A DNA stretch of 37,141 nucleotides, taken from Thermodesulfobacterium geofontis (GTDB taxonomy: Bacteria; Desulfobacterota; Thermodesulfobacteria; Thermodesulfobacteriales; Thermodesulfobacteriaceae). A model generated the notes under the pieces. That model was not told the origin of the DNA. It did no database searches and saw only the letters and a list, made by a program, of their open reading frames with translations. Location: assembly GCA_002877985.1 (NCBI GenBank), contig PNIK01000004.1, forward strand, positions 1 to 37,141, given 5' to 3'. The stretch's first letter is position 1. Each line of letters opens with the position of its first letter. Positions 25,083-33,980 of the stretch are shown in pieces. A program made the position numbers and the translations under genes.

Positions 25083-26063
25083 TTACTCAGGAAGGGTTAC
25101 AATTTCTATTTTTTTCTTAGAAAAAACTTTTTCTTTTTTAATGGTTTTAATAGACAATAGGTTAGTTTGTAAAATTTCTCTTTTACCAAAAGGTACCTTT
25201 AAAGTATAAATTGTATCAGGTGGGGTTACTCTTTTTCTAAGTTCTGCATTCAAAAGTAAAAGCAAGTTATAGTCAATTTCTCCAGCTACAGAAAATACTC
25301 TTAAATCCACTCCACCATTTACTTTGATTTCTTCATAATCAAGAATTCCATTTTCTACTGCTGAAAACCCATATTTTTCAGGCTCTTTTGCTATCAAAGT
25401 AATTGCCATCCATTGAGGTAAATATATGCTTGTTTCAACCGGTATATTATCTGAATTTATAATTTGCCAGTAATCAGCAAAATTTTTTGCTTCTAAAATC
25501 CTTTTTAACTTACCGACTCCTGCATTATAACTTGCAATAGCTATTCTCCAGTCTCCAAAAATATTATATAAAGCTTTTAAATATTTAGCTGCTGCATAAG
25601 TAGATTTAATAAAATCCCTCCTTTCATCAATCCATTCATCTATTTTTAAACCATAACTTTTTGCGGTAATTTCCATAAATTGCCATATACCTGCTGCACC
25701 TGCAGGTGAAGTAGCTAAAGGATTACAGCCACTTTCTATATAGGCAAGATAAACCAAATCTTCAGGAAGATTAAATTCCTTAAAAATTACTTTAAAATAA
25801 GGCAAAAACAAAGAACATCTTGCAAGCCATCTTTCTATAACTTCTTTTTTTTCATTTTTATAATAATTTAAAAAATAAGCCACCTGAGCATTTATATCAG
25901 GAGGCAAATTTTTAACAATTTCAGGAGGTAATTCTCCGATAGCCTCATATGCTTCTTCTTGATAAAATTCCTTATTTAGCAACTCACTTTGTGAACCAGC
26001 TTGAAAAGGAAAAGAAATTAAAAAAATTAAAAAAATTAACCCAACAAAGATTCTAAAATACAT
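25083..26063 (-). CDS. Lytic transglycosylase (SLT domain, MltD-like without LysM)
   Basis: This 326-residue envelope enzyme is predicted to cleave the peptidoglycan glycan strand. It has a signal peptide at 1-22, a helical region and the SLT domain at about 95-210. The catalytic Glu is E110 in YIESGCNPLATSP. AGIWQFMEITAKSYG and IASYNAGVGKL are typical of family 1 transglycosylases. The C-terminal 80 residues lack the LysM repeats found in MltD. The ATG lies inside the end of the upstream gene (11-base overlap), with GGAGG nine bases before it. Confidence 0.92.
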   Translation of the reverse strand: MYFRIFVGLIFLIFLISFPFQAGSQSELLNKEFYQEEAYEAIGELPPEIVKNLPPDINAQVAYFLNYYKNEKKEVIERWLARCSLFLPYFKVIFKEFNLPEDLVYLAYIESGCNPLATSPAGAAGIWQFMEITAKSYGLKIDEWIDERRDFIKSTYAAAKYLKALYNIFGDWRIAIASYNAGVGKLKRILEAKNFADYWQIINSDNIPVETSIYLPQWMAITLIAKEPEKYGFSAVENGILDYEEIKVNGGVDLRVFSVAGEIDYNLLLLLNAELRKRVTPPDTIYTLKVPFGKREILQTNLLSIKTIKKEKVFSKKKIEIVTLPE

Positions 26064-26820
26064 TAGAAAGAACCTCCATATTTATATAAGTATCCTCTTC
26101 ATTATGAGCCTCAGAAACCAATAAAGGCTTAATATTTCTTTCCTTAAAAAAATCAAATATTTTATCAAATTTTATTTTTCCTTTTCCTATAGCAAGATGG
26201 TCATCATATTTTCCTAAATTATCATGGCAGTGAATCTCTTTAATATAGGGATAAAGAATATTTAGCCACTCTATTTCCTCTCTTTCTGAAAAAACTCTTG
26301 CATGAGCAGGATCAAAACACCAAAAAAGTCTATCTTTAAACTTTTCGAAAACTGGTTTTAAAAACTCTGGTTCTGGCTCAAAAACATTTTCTAAAGATAC
26401 CACTAATCCTAATTCTTCTGCAAAATTTAAAACTTTCTCCAAGCTCTCAATAAAACTTTCTCTCCATTCTTTTTTTGCCTCTCTATGATAATCCATATGA
26501 TAACCAGAATGCAAAACCAGATTTAGAGGTTCAAAAAGAGAGGCTCTTTCCATACCAAGAAAGGTTCTTCTCAGACTTACTTCTTTTATCCAAGGGTCTA
26601 AGGCTCCTAAGGAAAGATCCATAAAAGGTAAATGAATGGTTGTTTTTATTTCTGCCTCTTTTAGTTTTTTAGCTATTTTTTTAAAATCAAAATAAGAATA
26701 GCTATCAAGTGCTTTTGCATTCAAAGCTATTTCTATATTTACTCTTTTTTCTAAAACTAAGGGTAAATATCTGTTTATCAAAAGCTCCCAAGGGATAGAA
26801 ATAAAAATAGGCTTTTCCAT
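26053..26820 (-). CDS. AP-endonuclease-2-like TIM-barrel (sugar-phosphate isomerase/epimerase family)
   Basis: The 255 residues fit the xylose-isomerase-like TIM barrel shared by endonuclease IV and sugar isomerases. Likely metal ligands are His and Glu in THLPFMD, LHSGYHMDYH, SLENVFEP, FDPAHAR, EIHCHDN and SEAHNEED, in barrel order. Endonuclease IV usually has a few more histidines and a longer sequence, so the reaction is uncertain. A sugar isomerase or epimerase is the safer reading, given its place directly after a DegT aminotransferase (2-base gap) and before a cell-wall enzyme. Confidence 0.8.
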   Translation of the reverse strand: MEKPIFISIPWELLINRYLPLVLEKRVNIEIALNAKALDSYSYFDFKKIAKKLKEAEIKTTIHLPFMDLSLGALDPWIKEVSLRRTFLGMERASLFEPLNLVLHSGYHMDYHREAKKEWRESFIESLEKVLNFAEELGLVVSLENVFEPEPEFLKPVFEKFKDRLFWCFDPAHARVFSEREEIEWLNILYPYIKEIHCHDNLGKYDDHLAIGKGKIKFDKIFDFFKERNIKPLLVSEAHNEEDTYINMEVLSNVF

Positions 26821-26822
26821 GT

Positions 26823-27953
26823 TTATGCTCCATAAAATTCCTTTATAGAAAAAATAACATAATTTACTTCGTCTTTAGTTAAATAGGGATATAAAGGTAA
26901 ACTCAATACTTCTTTTGCTAATTTTTCGGTTACAGGTAGATCTCCATTTTTAAAGTTGAATTTTTTGTAAACAGGTTGTAAATGAAGGGGTTTATTATAA
27001 TATACCCCAGTTATTATACCTTTATTTTCTAAAAATTTTTTCAATCTATCTCTGTTTTTAGCTCTTACGGTAAATAAAGAATAAGATGAGAAATAATCTT
27101 TTGGAAAATAAGGAAGTTTAAGATAGGGAGATAAATCTTTTAAACCTTCCATATATTTTTCTACAATAGCTTTTCTTAAAGCTATTTCCTTTTCAAAATA
27201 TTTAAATTTTATTAATAAAATTGCACTATGGATTTCATCTATCCTGCCGTTTAAACCGTGATACTCATAAAAATAAGGTTTTGTCTGCCCATGTTCCTTT
27301 AAAATTCTTACTATTTTTGCCAGTTTTTTATTAGAAGTAAAAACCATTCCTGCATCACCAAAAGTAGAAAGAGGTTTGGTAGGGTAAAAGGAAGTTGCAG
27401 AAGCAATACCAAAGGTCCCTGCTTTTTTATTCCCTATTTTTGCTCCAAAAGCCTGACATATATCTTCAATTAAATAAATTCCCTTTTCTTCACAAAATTC
27501 CTTAATTTCTTTCAAACGAGCTGGCAAACCAAAAAGACTTACTGCTATAACTGCTGAAATTTTTTTTCTCTTTTTCTTTAATTTTTCATAGTTTTCTTTT
27601 AGGCTTTCTAAAGAGAGATTATAAGTTTCTTCCTCCACATCAACAAAATGAGGAATGAGTCCAGCTCTTACTACTACTTCAGCAGTAGCAACAAAGGTAA
27701 AAGAAGGTAACAAAACATAAGTATTTTGAGGAAGATCAAGAGCTTTTAAAATAAGAAAAAGGGCTTCTGTGCCTGAAGAAACTCCTATAGCATATGGTAC
27801 ATTTAAGTAATTGGCTAAAACTTCTTCCAACTCTTTTGTTTGCGGACCATTTAAATAAATTCCACTTTCAAATACTTTTAAAACTCTCTTTTCCAATTCC
27901 TCTTTATAAACTTGGTAGCTTCTTTTTAGATCTATAAAAGGGATTTTTTTCAT
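26823..27953 (-). CDS. DegT/DnrJ/EryC1/StrS-family PLP aminotransferase
   Basis: This 376-residue PLP enzyme typically makes amino sugars from keto-sugar nucleotides, for LPS or other surface glycans. The PLP lysine is K193 in SFYPTKPLSTFGD. Upstream cofactor residues include the GTEAL loop (61-65) and EDICQAFGA (163-171). Family-typical motifs GPQTKELE and GLNGRIDEIHSAIL are present. Length is normal. It is the first gene of a five-gene minus-strand operon and has a good promoter that overlaps that of the divergent glycosyltransferase. The exact sugar substrate is not recognisable. Confidence 0.93.
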   Translation of the reverse strand: MKKIPFIDLKRSYQVYKEELEKRVLKVFESGIYLNGPQTKELEEVLANYLNVPYAIGVSSGTEALFLILKALDLPQNTYVLLPSFTFVATAEVVVRAGLIPHFVDVEEETYNLSLESLKENYEKLKKKRKKISAVIAVSLFGLPARLKEIKEFCEEKGIYLIEDICQAFGAKIGNKKAGTFGIASATSFYPTKPLSTFGDAGMVFTSNKKLAKIVRILKEHGQTKPYFYEYHGLNGRIDEIHSAILLIKFKYFEKEIALRKAIVEKYMEGLKDLSPYLKLPYFPKDYFSSYSLFTVRAKNRDRLKKFLENKGIITGVYYNKPLHLQPVYKKFNFKNGDLPVTEKLAKEVLSLPLYPYLTKDEVNYVIFSIKEFYGA

Positions 27954-27976
27954 TAGTTTAATAAACTTTTAAAAAC

Positions 27977-28005
27977 TTGAAATAAAAATTTGCAATAATT
28001 ATACT
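27977..28005 (+). promoter_or_regulatory. Promoter of the family 9 glycosyltransferase gene
   Basis: TTGAAA (27977-27982), 17 bases, then TATACT (28000-28005) predict a start near 28012, some 22 bases before the ATG. The -10 box overlaps the -10 box of the opposing degT promoter. Confidence 0.6.
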
Positions 28006-28026
28006 TTAATTTTTAAGAATTTCCAA
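27998..28026 (-). promoter_or_regulatory. Promoter of the degT-secDF operon
   Basis: On the minus strand TTGGAA (28026-28021), 17 bases, then TATAAT (28003-27998) predict a start near 27991, about 38 bases before the degT ATG. It shares bases 28000-28003 with the opposing promoter. Confidence 0.6.
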
Positions 28027-28033
28027 ATTAAAA

Positions 28034-28843
28034 ATGAAAAAAGTTCTTTTTTATAGAAGAGGGGCTTTAGGAGATACCCTTCTCACTTTTCCTATCTTTG
28101 AAGTTTTTAAAAAAAAGGGATATTATATCGTGGCTATAGGAAATACAGATTATTTAAAAATTGCTAAAGAAATAAATTGGGTTGATGAAATATATAGTGA
28201 TTTTTATAAAGATATTTTTAAAAAAGATTATGAACTTAGAATCATATTTTCTAAAAATGAAGGATTTCATCCTTTCCCCTCTGAAAGATTGTGGATAGTT
28301 GATTATTATTTTGATCTACTAAAGTTGGAGAAGGAATTTTCTTTTATTTTACCTATAAAAGATCACATAGAGAGTCCTTTGAAGGATAAAGTAGTTTTAC
28401 ATCCAGGAAGCGGTTCTTTTAAAAAAATTCCCCACTTTTCTCTCTTTGAAAAAATAGAAGAATATCTTTACTCCAAGGGCTTTGAAGTTATATATTTAGT
28501 TGGGGAAGCTGATAGCTGGATAAAAAATTTTACTCAAAATTTTTGGGAATGTTTAGATCCTCTGATTATAGCTAAAGCTCTTAAAGGAGCTAAACTTTTT
28601 GTAGGAGTTGACAGCGGAATTTCTCATCTTGCAAGTTACTTAGGAATCAAATCTTTTATTTTCTTTGGTCCCACTGATCCAGTTGTATGGAAACCAATCG
28701 GGAAAAATTATGAAATAATTTCTTTAAATTTAGACTGCAGCCCCTGTTTCCCAAAGGTATGTGAAAAAAGATTTTGTTTAGATACTGAGTCTCTTTTTAA
28801 TGCATTCCTTAAATTTTTGAAAATTAATAAATTTTTTCAATAA
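28034..28843 (+). CDS. Glycosyltransferase family 9 (heptosyltransferase-like)
   Basis: This 269-residue enzyme resembles ADP-heptose:LPS heptosyltransferases, which add sugars to the LPS core on the inner face of the membrane. The N-terminal RRGALGDTLLTFPI loop is typical of GT9. The C-terminal donor-binding half has VVLHPGSGSFKK, LFVGVDSGISHLASYLG and FFGPTDPVVWKPIG. The Cys-rich end (CSPCFPKVCEKRFC) is also seen in this family. It is shorter than the usual 320-350 residues, mainly in the N-terminal half. The sugar and acceptor are not known. Its presence suggests a Gram-negative envelope. Confidence 0.88.
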   Translation: MKKVLFYRRGALGDTLLTFPIFEVFKKKGYYIVAIGNTDYLKIAKEINWVDEIYSDFYKDIFKKDYELRIIFSKNEGFHPFPSERLWIVDYYFDLLKLEKEFSFILPIKDHIESPLKDKVVLHPGSGSFKKIPHFSLFEKIEEYLYSKGFEVIYLVGEADSWIKNFTQNFWECLDPLIIAKALKGAKLFVGVDSGISHLASYLGIKSFIFFGPTDPVVWKPIGKNYEIISLNLDCSPCFPKVCEKRFCLDTESLFNAFLKFLKINKFFQ

Positions 28844-28870
28844 ATTTTCAAATTTTTATTGATATTTTTT
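28838..28870 (+). terminator. Weak AT-rich hairpin after the glycosyltransferase
   Basis: CAATAAA (28838-28844) pairs with TTTATTG (28855-28861) around a 10-base loop and is followed by ATATTTTTT. It has little GC and overlaps the last codons, so its strength is doubtful. Confidence 0.3.
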
Positions 28871-28880
28871 ATTAGATTTC

Positions 28881-28908
28881 TTGAATTTTAAAAGATAAAT
28901 TATATAAA
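28881..28908 (+). promoter_or_regulatory. Possible promoter of yedF-purE
   Basis: TTGAAT (28881-28886), 16 bases, then TATAAA (28903-28908) lie about 28 bases before the yedF ATG, which is preceded by GGGGG at a suitable distance. Confidence 0.45.
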
Positions 28909-28935
28909 AAATTTGGTTTTTTTGGGGGTTATAAA

Positions 28936-29541
28936 ATGAAGGAAATTAATGCGAAGGGACTTCCCTGCCCTCAACCAGTAATTAAAACAAAAGAAGCTTT
29001 AGAAAGTTTGAAAGAGGGTGAAAAACTTAAAGTAATAGTGGATAATGAGACAGCTTTAAAAAATGTTCAAAAATTTGCTACTTCCCAGGGTCATAAAATT
29101 TTATCTATAGAAAAGATCAATTCAGATTTTTTCATAATCATTGAAAAAAGGACAGAAAAAGGTGAGGAAATAACCGTTACCTGTGAGATAGATACAAAAA
29201 AAGAAAGAGGGCTATTTGTTATTGTTGCTACCGACACTATGGGAAAGGATGAAAGTTTAGGTAAAATTCTCATGAAAGCCTATTTTGAAACCATGCTTGC
29301 TCATAATCTCTTTCCTAATAGGATTTTTTTTATGAATAGAGGTGTTTTCTTAACAACTCAGGATGAAGAAATTATTCCTTTACTTAAAGACCTTGAAAAA
29401 AAGGGTGTTGAAATTTTCAGTTGCGGAACCTGTTTAAAATATTATAATTTAGAAGATAGATTAAAAGTTGGATATAGAGCAGGAACTGACGTATATTTAG
29501 AAGGAATCTTTTATTTTAAAAAGACTATTTGGATTGGGTAG
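28936..29541 (+). CDS. yedF: YedF-type sulfurtransferase-like protein (TusA + DsrE-like domains)
   Basis: This 201-residue cytosolic protein has two domains. The N-terminal TusA/SirA fold (1-72) has the CPQP motif with C11 in [17 protein letters not shown]; only this short piece is quoted. The C-terminal DsrE-like domain (about 92-200) has [12 protein letters not shown] and C163/C166 in FSCGTC. This arrangement is that of YedF, a protein linked to selenium metabolism in genome surveys, though its reaction is not established. The ribosome binding site GGGGG precedes the ATG. purE starts eight bases after the stop, so they are co-transcribed. Confidence 0.88.
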   Translation: MKEINAKGLPCPQPVIKTKEALESLKEGEKLKVIVDNETALKNVQKFATSQGHKILSIEKINSDFFIIIEKRTEKGEEITVTCEIDTKKERGLFVIVATDTMGKDESLGKILMKAYFETMLAHNLFPNRIFFMNRGVFLTTQDEEIIPLLKDLEKKGVEIFSCGTCLKYYNLEDRLKVGYRAGTDVYLEGIFYFKKTIWIG

Positions 29542-29549
29542 GAGGGGTT

Positions 29550-30059
29550 ATGAAAGTAGGTATCCTTATGGGAAGTGATTCAGACCTTCCTGTAATGAAA
29601 GAAACTGCAGAAATTTTAGAATCCTTTGATATTCCTTATGAAATTTCTATCATTTCTGCACACAGAACACCGGAGAAAGCTTTAGAATATGCAAAAACTG
29701 CTGAAGAAAGGGGGCTTGAAGTAATAATTGCAGGTGCAGGAGGAGCAGCTCATCTTCCTGGAGTAATAGCTTCTTTAACTACGCTTCCAGTTATAGGTGT
29801 TCCCATAAAGAGTAAAACTTTAGATGGGCTTGATTCTCTTTTATCCATTGTTCAGATGCCAGCTGGAATCCCTGTTGCTACAGTAGCTATAAATAATGCT
29901 AAAAATGCAGCACTTCTTGCGGTTCATATACTTTCCATAAAATATCCAGAATTAAAAGAAAAATTAAAAAATTATAGAGAAGATCTTAAAAAAATCGTAA
30001 TAGAAAAAAATGAAAAACTTCAAAATTTAGGATATAAAAAATTTTTAGAATCCACTTAA
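29550..30059 (+). CDS. purE: N5-carboxyaminoimidazole ribonucleotide mutase (class I PurE)
   Basis: PurE moves the carboxyl group of N5-CAIR to give CAIR in purine synthesis. The 169 residues start at the ATG at 29550 with GGAGGGG directly upstream. A TTG at 29529 is in frame but would overlap yedF and the ribosome binding site. The phosphate and active-site loops [10 protein letters not shown] (7-16), SAHRTP (36-41) and [11 protein letters not shown] (61-71) are present. The last 15 bases overlap the end of purD on the opposite strand, so two purine genes converge here. Confidence 0.95.
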   Translation: MKVGILMGSDSDLPVMKETAEILESFDIPYEISIISAHRTPEKALEYAKTAEERGLEVIIAGAGGAAHLPGVIASLTTLPVIGVPIKSKTLDGLDSLLSIVQMPAGIPVATVAINNAKNAALLAVHILSIKYPELKEKLKNYREDLKKIVIEKNEKLQNLGYKKFLEST

Positions 30060-31331
30060 ATACTTAAAGGCTCTCTTCCCTATATCTTTTCTGTAATGAA
30101 CCCCTTCAAAGTGAATCATTGAAACTGCCTTATAAGCTTTTTCAATAGCAGAAGGAATATCTTTATCAAGAGCGGTTATTCCTAAAACCCTTCCTCCACT
30201 TGTATAAAATTCATTATTAATTTTTTTTGTTCCAGCATGAAAAACAATAACTCCTGGGATCTGTAAAGCTTTATCCAGTCCTTCTATCTTCTTTCCCTTT
30301 TCATATTTTCCAGGATAGCCTTTACTTGCCATAACCACACAAACTGCTGCTCCTTCTTTTTCCTTTAAATCTACTTTATTAAGATTTCCTTCTAAAACTG
30401 CTTCTATAATTTCAAGGAAATCATTTTCTATACGAGGTAAAATAACCTGAGCTTCGGGATCTCCAAGTCTGCAGTTAAATTCAAGTACATAGGGCTCTTT
30501 ATCAACTATCATTAAGCCTGCATATAAAAATCCCAAATAGGGATGTCCTTCTCTTTCAAGAGCTTTTAGAGTAGGGGCTACTATCTTTTCTTCTATCCTT
30601 TTTTTCAATTCCTGATCTATTAAAGGAGTTGGTGAATAGGCTCCCATTCCTCCTGTATTAGGTCCCTCATCATTGTCAAGAAGTCTTTTATGATCCTGAG
30701 AGGTTGGTAAGGTTTTAAAGTTAAAGCCATCTGTAATTACAATGTAAGAGGCTTCCTCACCCACAAGTTTTTCTTCTATTATGATTTTATTCCCAGCTTC
30801 TCCAAAAATTTTTTCTTCCATTATTTTTTCAACTGCCTTAATTGCCTCCTCTTTTGTTTCACAGACAAAAACCCCTTTTCCAGCACAAAGTCCATCAGCT
30901 TTCACAACTATGGGAGCTCCTTTTTTCTCAATATAAGCTTTAGCTTTTGATGGTTCATCAAAGACTTCAAATCTTGCTGTAGGAATTCCTGCTTTATTCA
31001 TTATTTCCTTAGCAAAAGATTTACTACCCTCTATAAGAGAACTAAAACTATCGGGACCAAATACTTTAATCCCTTCTTTCTCAAGATTATCCCTTAATCC
31101 TTTTACCAGTGGTTCCTCTGGACCAGGAATTACAAGATCAATTCTTTTTTCTTTACAAAATCTGGCAATATTTTCAAAATCTGTTACAGAGATATTTTCT
31201 GTTGTTTCTGCTATTTCTGAAATTCCTCCATTTCCAGGAATACAGAATAATTTTTCAAGTTTGGGGCTTTTAGAAAGAACATAACAAATGGTATGCTCTC
31301 TTCCACCTCCCCCTAAAACAAGTACCCTCAT
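30045..31331 (-). CDS. purD: Phosphoribosylamine-glycine ligase (GARS)
   Basis: PurD is an ATP-grasp enzyme that joins glycine to phosphoribosylamine in purine synthesis. The 428 residues match the monofunctional bacterial form. The N-terminal loop GGGGREHTI (7-15), [15 protein letters not shown] in the ATP-grasp fold, [16 protein letters not shown], and [11 protein letters not shown] near 285-295 with metal-binding residues are present. The ribosome binding site AGAGGTG precedes the ATG. It lies 40 bases after the drug transporter and is probably the last gene of the dnaX-led run. Confidence 0.96.
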   Translation of the reverse strand: MRVLVLGGGGREHTICYVLSKSPKLEKLFCIPGNGGISEIAETTENISVTDFENIARFCKEKRIDLVIPGPEEPLVKGLRDNLEKEGIKVFGPDSFSSLIEGSKSFAKEIMNKAGIPTARFEVFDEPSKAKAYIEKKGAPIVVKADGLCAGKGVFVCETKEEAIKAVEKIMEEKIFGEAGNKIIIEEKLVGEEASYIVITDGFNFKTLPTSQDHKRLLDNDEGPNTGGMGAYSPTPLIDQELKKRIEEKIVAPTLKALEREGHPYLGFLYAGLMIVDKEPYVLEFNCRLGDPEAQVILPRIENDFLEIIEAVLEGNLNKVDLKEKEGAAVCVVMASKGYPGKYEKGKKIEGLDKALQIPGVIVFHAGTKKINNEFYTSGGRVLGITALDKDIPSAIEKAYKAVSMIHFEGVHYRKDIGKRAFKYLSGF

Positions 31332-31371
31332 TTTAACACCTCTTTTTAAATTTAATCTTAATTAATTTTTA

Positions 31372-32934
31372 TTATAGATATTTTTTAAATGTCAATCCTT
31401 TAAATTTATGAACCATTAAAGCCATAAGAAATATTCCACCTATTTGGGTCCAAAGAAAGGTTTGTCTAAAGGTATCTTGAAAAGCAAAACTTAAAGCTTG
31501 AATATATTCTGCTTTATAAAGAAGAGCTTTTACCTTTTTTAAAGCATAGGCTTCAGAAAAATATTTTTGAGCCATATTCCACCATTTTTCTATAAATATG
31601 TTTATATATCTAAGCTCCTGAAGTTCTGTAATTCTTAAAAAATGATAATTTGTTCTTTTCTCAAGAGTATTAGTAGCAATAGCAATTCCTATTGAACCAC
31701 CCACAAATCTCTGATAATGAAATAGTACCACTCCCAGTCCTGTTTTTTCTCCCAGATTTCTTAAAGCTAAAGTAGTTAAAGGAGCAAAAAAGCAACCCAT
31801 AGCGATCCCCATAGGAATGGTCAAAATTGCTGCTTTTAAAGCTGAAGTATAATAGTTTAATTTTGGTAAAAGAAAAATAGTTGTAAAACTAAGAATTAAG
31901 AAATTAGCAAAAAGAATAAATATAGGAGAAAGTTTATCAGAAAGTCTTCCTGAAATAATAGCAAAAATACCTGTAAAAGAAGCATAAGAAAGCATATGGA
32001 GTCCAGCCTGAAAAGTAGTAAGTCCTTTTAAATTTTGATAATATAGGGGAATTAAATAAAACACCTGATACATTACAAATCCCAAAATAAAAAATTGAAA
32101 AGCCATAGCTAAACCAAATTCTGGAATGGTATAAATTTTAAGATCTATAAGGGGTTTTTTACTTATAAGTTCAGAGGCAAAAAAGAGAGAATAGAAGGTT
32201 AAACTTAAAATTAAAAAAGAAACAATAAAAGTTGACTGAAACCAACCATATTGCTGACCCTTTGAAACAGCTATAAGTAAAAAAATAGTAGCAAGAGAAA
32301 TAAAGCTATAGCTTATAAAATTAAAGGAAAATTCTTTTCTTTTTCCTAATGCATAAGGTAAAAAAGAAATAGCTGCAACTAAATCAAAAATTCCAATAGG
32401 GACATTCACATAAAATGCCCATCTCCAGGATATATATTCTGTAAGGAATCCTCCCACTGTTGGTCCCAAAGCTGGTGCAAAACTTACTCCCAGACTATAA
32501 ATCCCCATTGCAGTCCCTCTTTTTTCTGGAGGATAAACTGCAAGAAGAATAGTTTGAGCTGTTGCCATGATAAACGCTTCTCCAATACCTTGAAGACTTC
32601 TAAAAATAATCATTTGAGGTAGACTATGTGCAAGTCCACAAAAGGCACTAAAAGTTACAAAAAGTACTAGGCCTGTTGTATAACAAAAAGCATATCCTAC
32701 ATATCTTGAAAAATTTTCCACAAAAAGAAGAGCTATAGCTGCGGAAATCATGTAACTTATACCAACCCACTGAACCCCATATAAATCTGTAGAAAGAGGA
32801 CCAAGAAGTTTTGGCATTATAGTATTTACTACCGTGGTATTAAGAATAGCCATAAAATGACCAATCATAAGAGTAATAGTAATAGCTATCCTTTCAAAAG
32901 TAGAAATTTGATTATAAAATTCTATAGGTCTCAT
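31372..32934 (-). CDS. MFS drug efflux transporter, DHA2 (EmrB/QacA) family
   Basis: This 520-residue inner-membrane proton antiporter has about 14 hydrophobic segments. N-terminal motif D1 appears as LNTTVVNTIMPKL. The loop motif with RSLQGIGEAF is close to the DHA signature. ALGPTVGGFLTEYISWRWAF and YVNVPIG are strongly typical of EmrB (quoted in pieces). The region about 425-480, before the last helix, is a soluble helical loop. No EmrA-like adaptor is adjacent, so the outer partner is unknown. Its start follows the dprA stop by five bases, so it shares that transcript. Confidence 0.93.
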   Translation of the reverse strand: MRPIEFYNQISTFERIAITITLMIGHFMAILNTTVVNTIMPKLLGPLSTDLYGVQWVGISYMISAAIALLFVENFSRYVGYAFCYTTGLVLFVTFSAFCGLAHSLPQMIIFRSLQGIGEAFIMATAQTILLAVYPPEKRGTAMGIYSLGVSFAPALGPTVGGFLTEYISWRWAFYVNVPIGIFDLVAAISFLPYALGKRKEFSFNFISYSFISLATIFLLIAVSKGQQYGWFQSTFIVSFLILSLTFYSLFFASELISKKPLIDLKIYTIPEFGLAMAFQFFILGFVMYQVFYLIPLYYQNLKGLTTFQAGLHMLSYASFTGIFAIISGRLSDKLSPIFILFANFLILSFTTIFLLPKLNYYTSALKAAILTIPMGIAMGCFFAPLTTLALRNLGEKTGLGVVLFHYQRFVGGSIGIAIATNTLEKRTNYHFLRITELQELRYINIFIEKWWNMAQKYFSEAYALKKVKALLYKAEYIQALSFAFQDTFRQTFLWTQIGGIFLMALMVHKFKGLTFKKYL

Positions 32935-32939
32935 TTAAA

Positions 32940-33980
32940 TTAAAAATTTGCCTTAAGTTTTACATATTTCCCAGGTAAATTTTCAACTAATCCTTTAAGT
33001 TCTAATTCTGTTAAAATGGAAAGAATTTCAAAAGGTGGCCTATCTACTTTGGCAAAAATCTCTTCTACATGTTGAGGGTAAAAAGATAAATGCGAAAGTA
33101 TCTCCTTCTCTTCCTCTGTCACCTCAATTTCTTTCTTAATTTTTAATGAGTCAACTTCTTTTTTCCAACCAAAATAATCTAAAATCTCTTCTGGAGAGGT
33201 TATCATATTTGCTCCTTCTTTTATAAGATAGTGGGTGCCCTCACTCTGAGAAGAAAATACACTTCCTGGAATAGCAAAAACTTCTCTTCCTTGATTTAAT
33301 GCCCATTTAGCAGTTATTAAAGTTCCGCTTTTTCTACCTGCTTCTATAACTACAATTCCTTCACAAAGACCGCTTATAATTCTATTTCTCATAGGAAAAT
33401 TTTCTTTTTTTGGTTTAGTACCAAAAGGAAATTCCGAAATTATAACACCACCATTTTTAATTATTTTTTTAAAAAGTTCTCTATTTTCTGCTGGATAAAC
33501 AATATCAACGCCACAGCCTAAAACTCCTATTGTATATCCTCCACTATCCAGGGCTCCTATGTGAGAAATACTATCAATTCCTCTTGCAAGACCAGAAACT
33601 ATACCTACATTGTTCTCTGCTAATTTCTTAGAAAATTTGTAGGCTACTTCTTTTCCATAGGAAGTAGGTTTTCTTGAGCCAATAATAGCAATCAAATTTT
33701 TATCCTGTAAAAAATTCCCTTTTACATATAAAAATAAAGGTGGATAGGAAATGGTTTTTAATTTTTCAGGGAATTCTTTATCTTTGATAAAGAGTATTCT
33801 TACTTTCTCTTTTTCAGCTTTTTCCAACTCTTTTTGAGCTAAATTAATTATCTCAGTTTCTGAATATTTTTTAAACTTTATAATTTCCCTTATTTCTAAT
33901 CTTTCTTCAAAATATTTTATGCTTTTAAAAATATTTCTCTCTTTTAGATAAAAACCTAACCAAAGGAGCTTTTCTTCCAT
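32940..33980 (-). CDS. dprA: DNA-processing protein DprA
   Basis: DprA binds incoming single-stranded DNA and loads RecA during natural transformation. The 346 residues have an N-terminal region, then the Rossmann-like core with IAIIGSRKPTSYG, VSGLARGIDSISHIGAL and VLGCGVDIVYP. FPMRNRIISGLCEGIVVIEA and AGRKSGTLITA follow. The C-terminal winged helix covers about 285-346. Its ATG directly follows the stop of the kinase-like gene (TGAATG). Presence of dprA hints at competence, but it is widespread. Confidence 0.95.
   Translation of the reverse strand: MEEKLLWLGFYLKERNIFKSIKYFEERLEIREIIKFKKYSETEIINLAQKELEKAEKEKVRILFIKDKEFPEKLKTISYPPLFLYVKGNFLQDKNLIAIIGSRKPTSYGKEVAYKFSKKLAENNVGIVSGLARGIDSISHIGALDSGGYTIGVLGCGVDIVYPAENRELFKKIIKNGGVIISEFPFGTKPKKENFPMRNRIISGLCEGIVVIEAGRKSGTLITAKWALNQGREVFAIPGSVFSSQSEGTHYLIKEGANMITSPEEILDYFGWKKEVDSLKIKKEIEVTEEEKEILSHLSFYPQHVEEIFAKVDRPPFEILSILTELELKGLVENLPGKYVKLKANF

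Noticed and set aside
29529-29549. TTG start for purE
   Set aside because: It overlaps yedF and the GGAGGGG site; the ATG at 29550 gives the normal PurE beginning.
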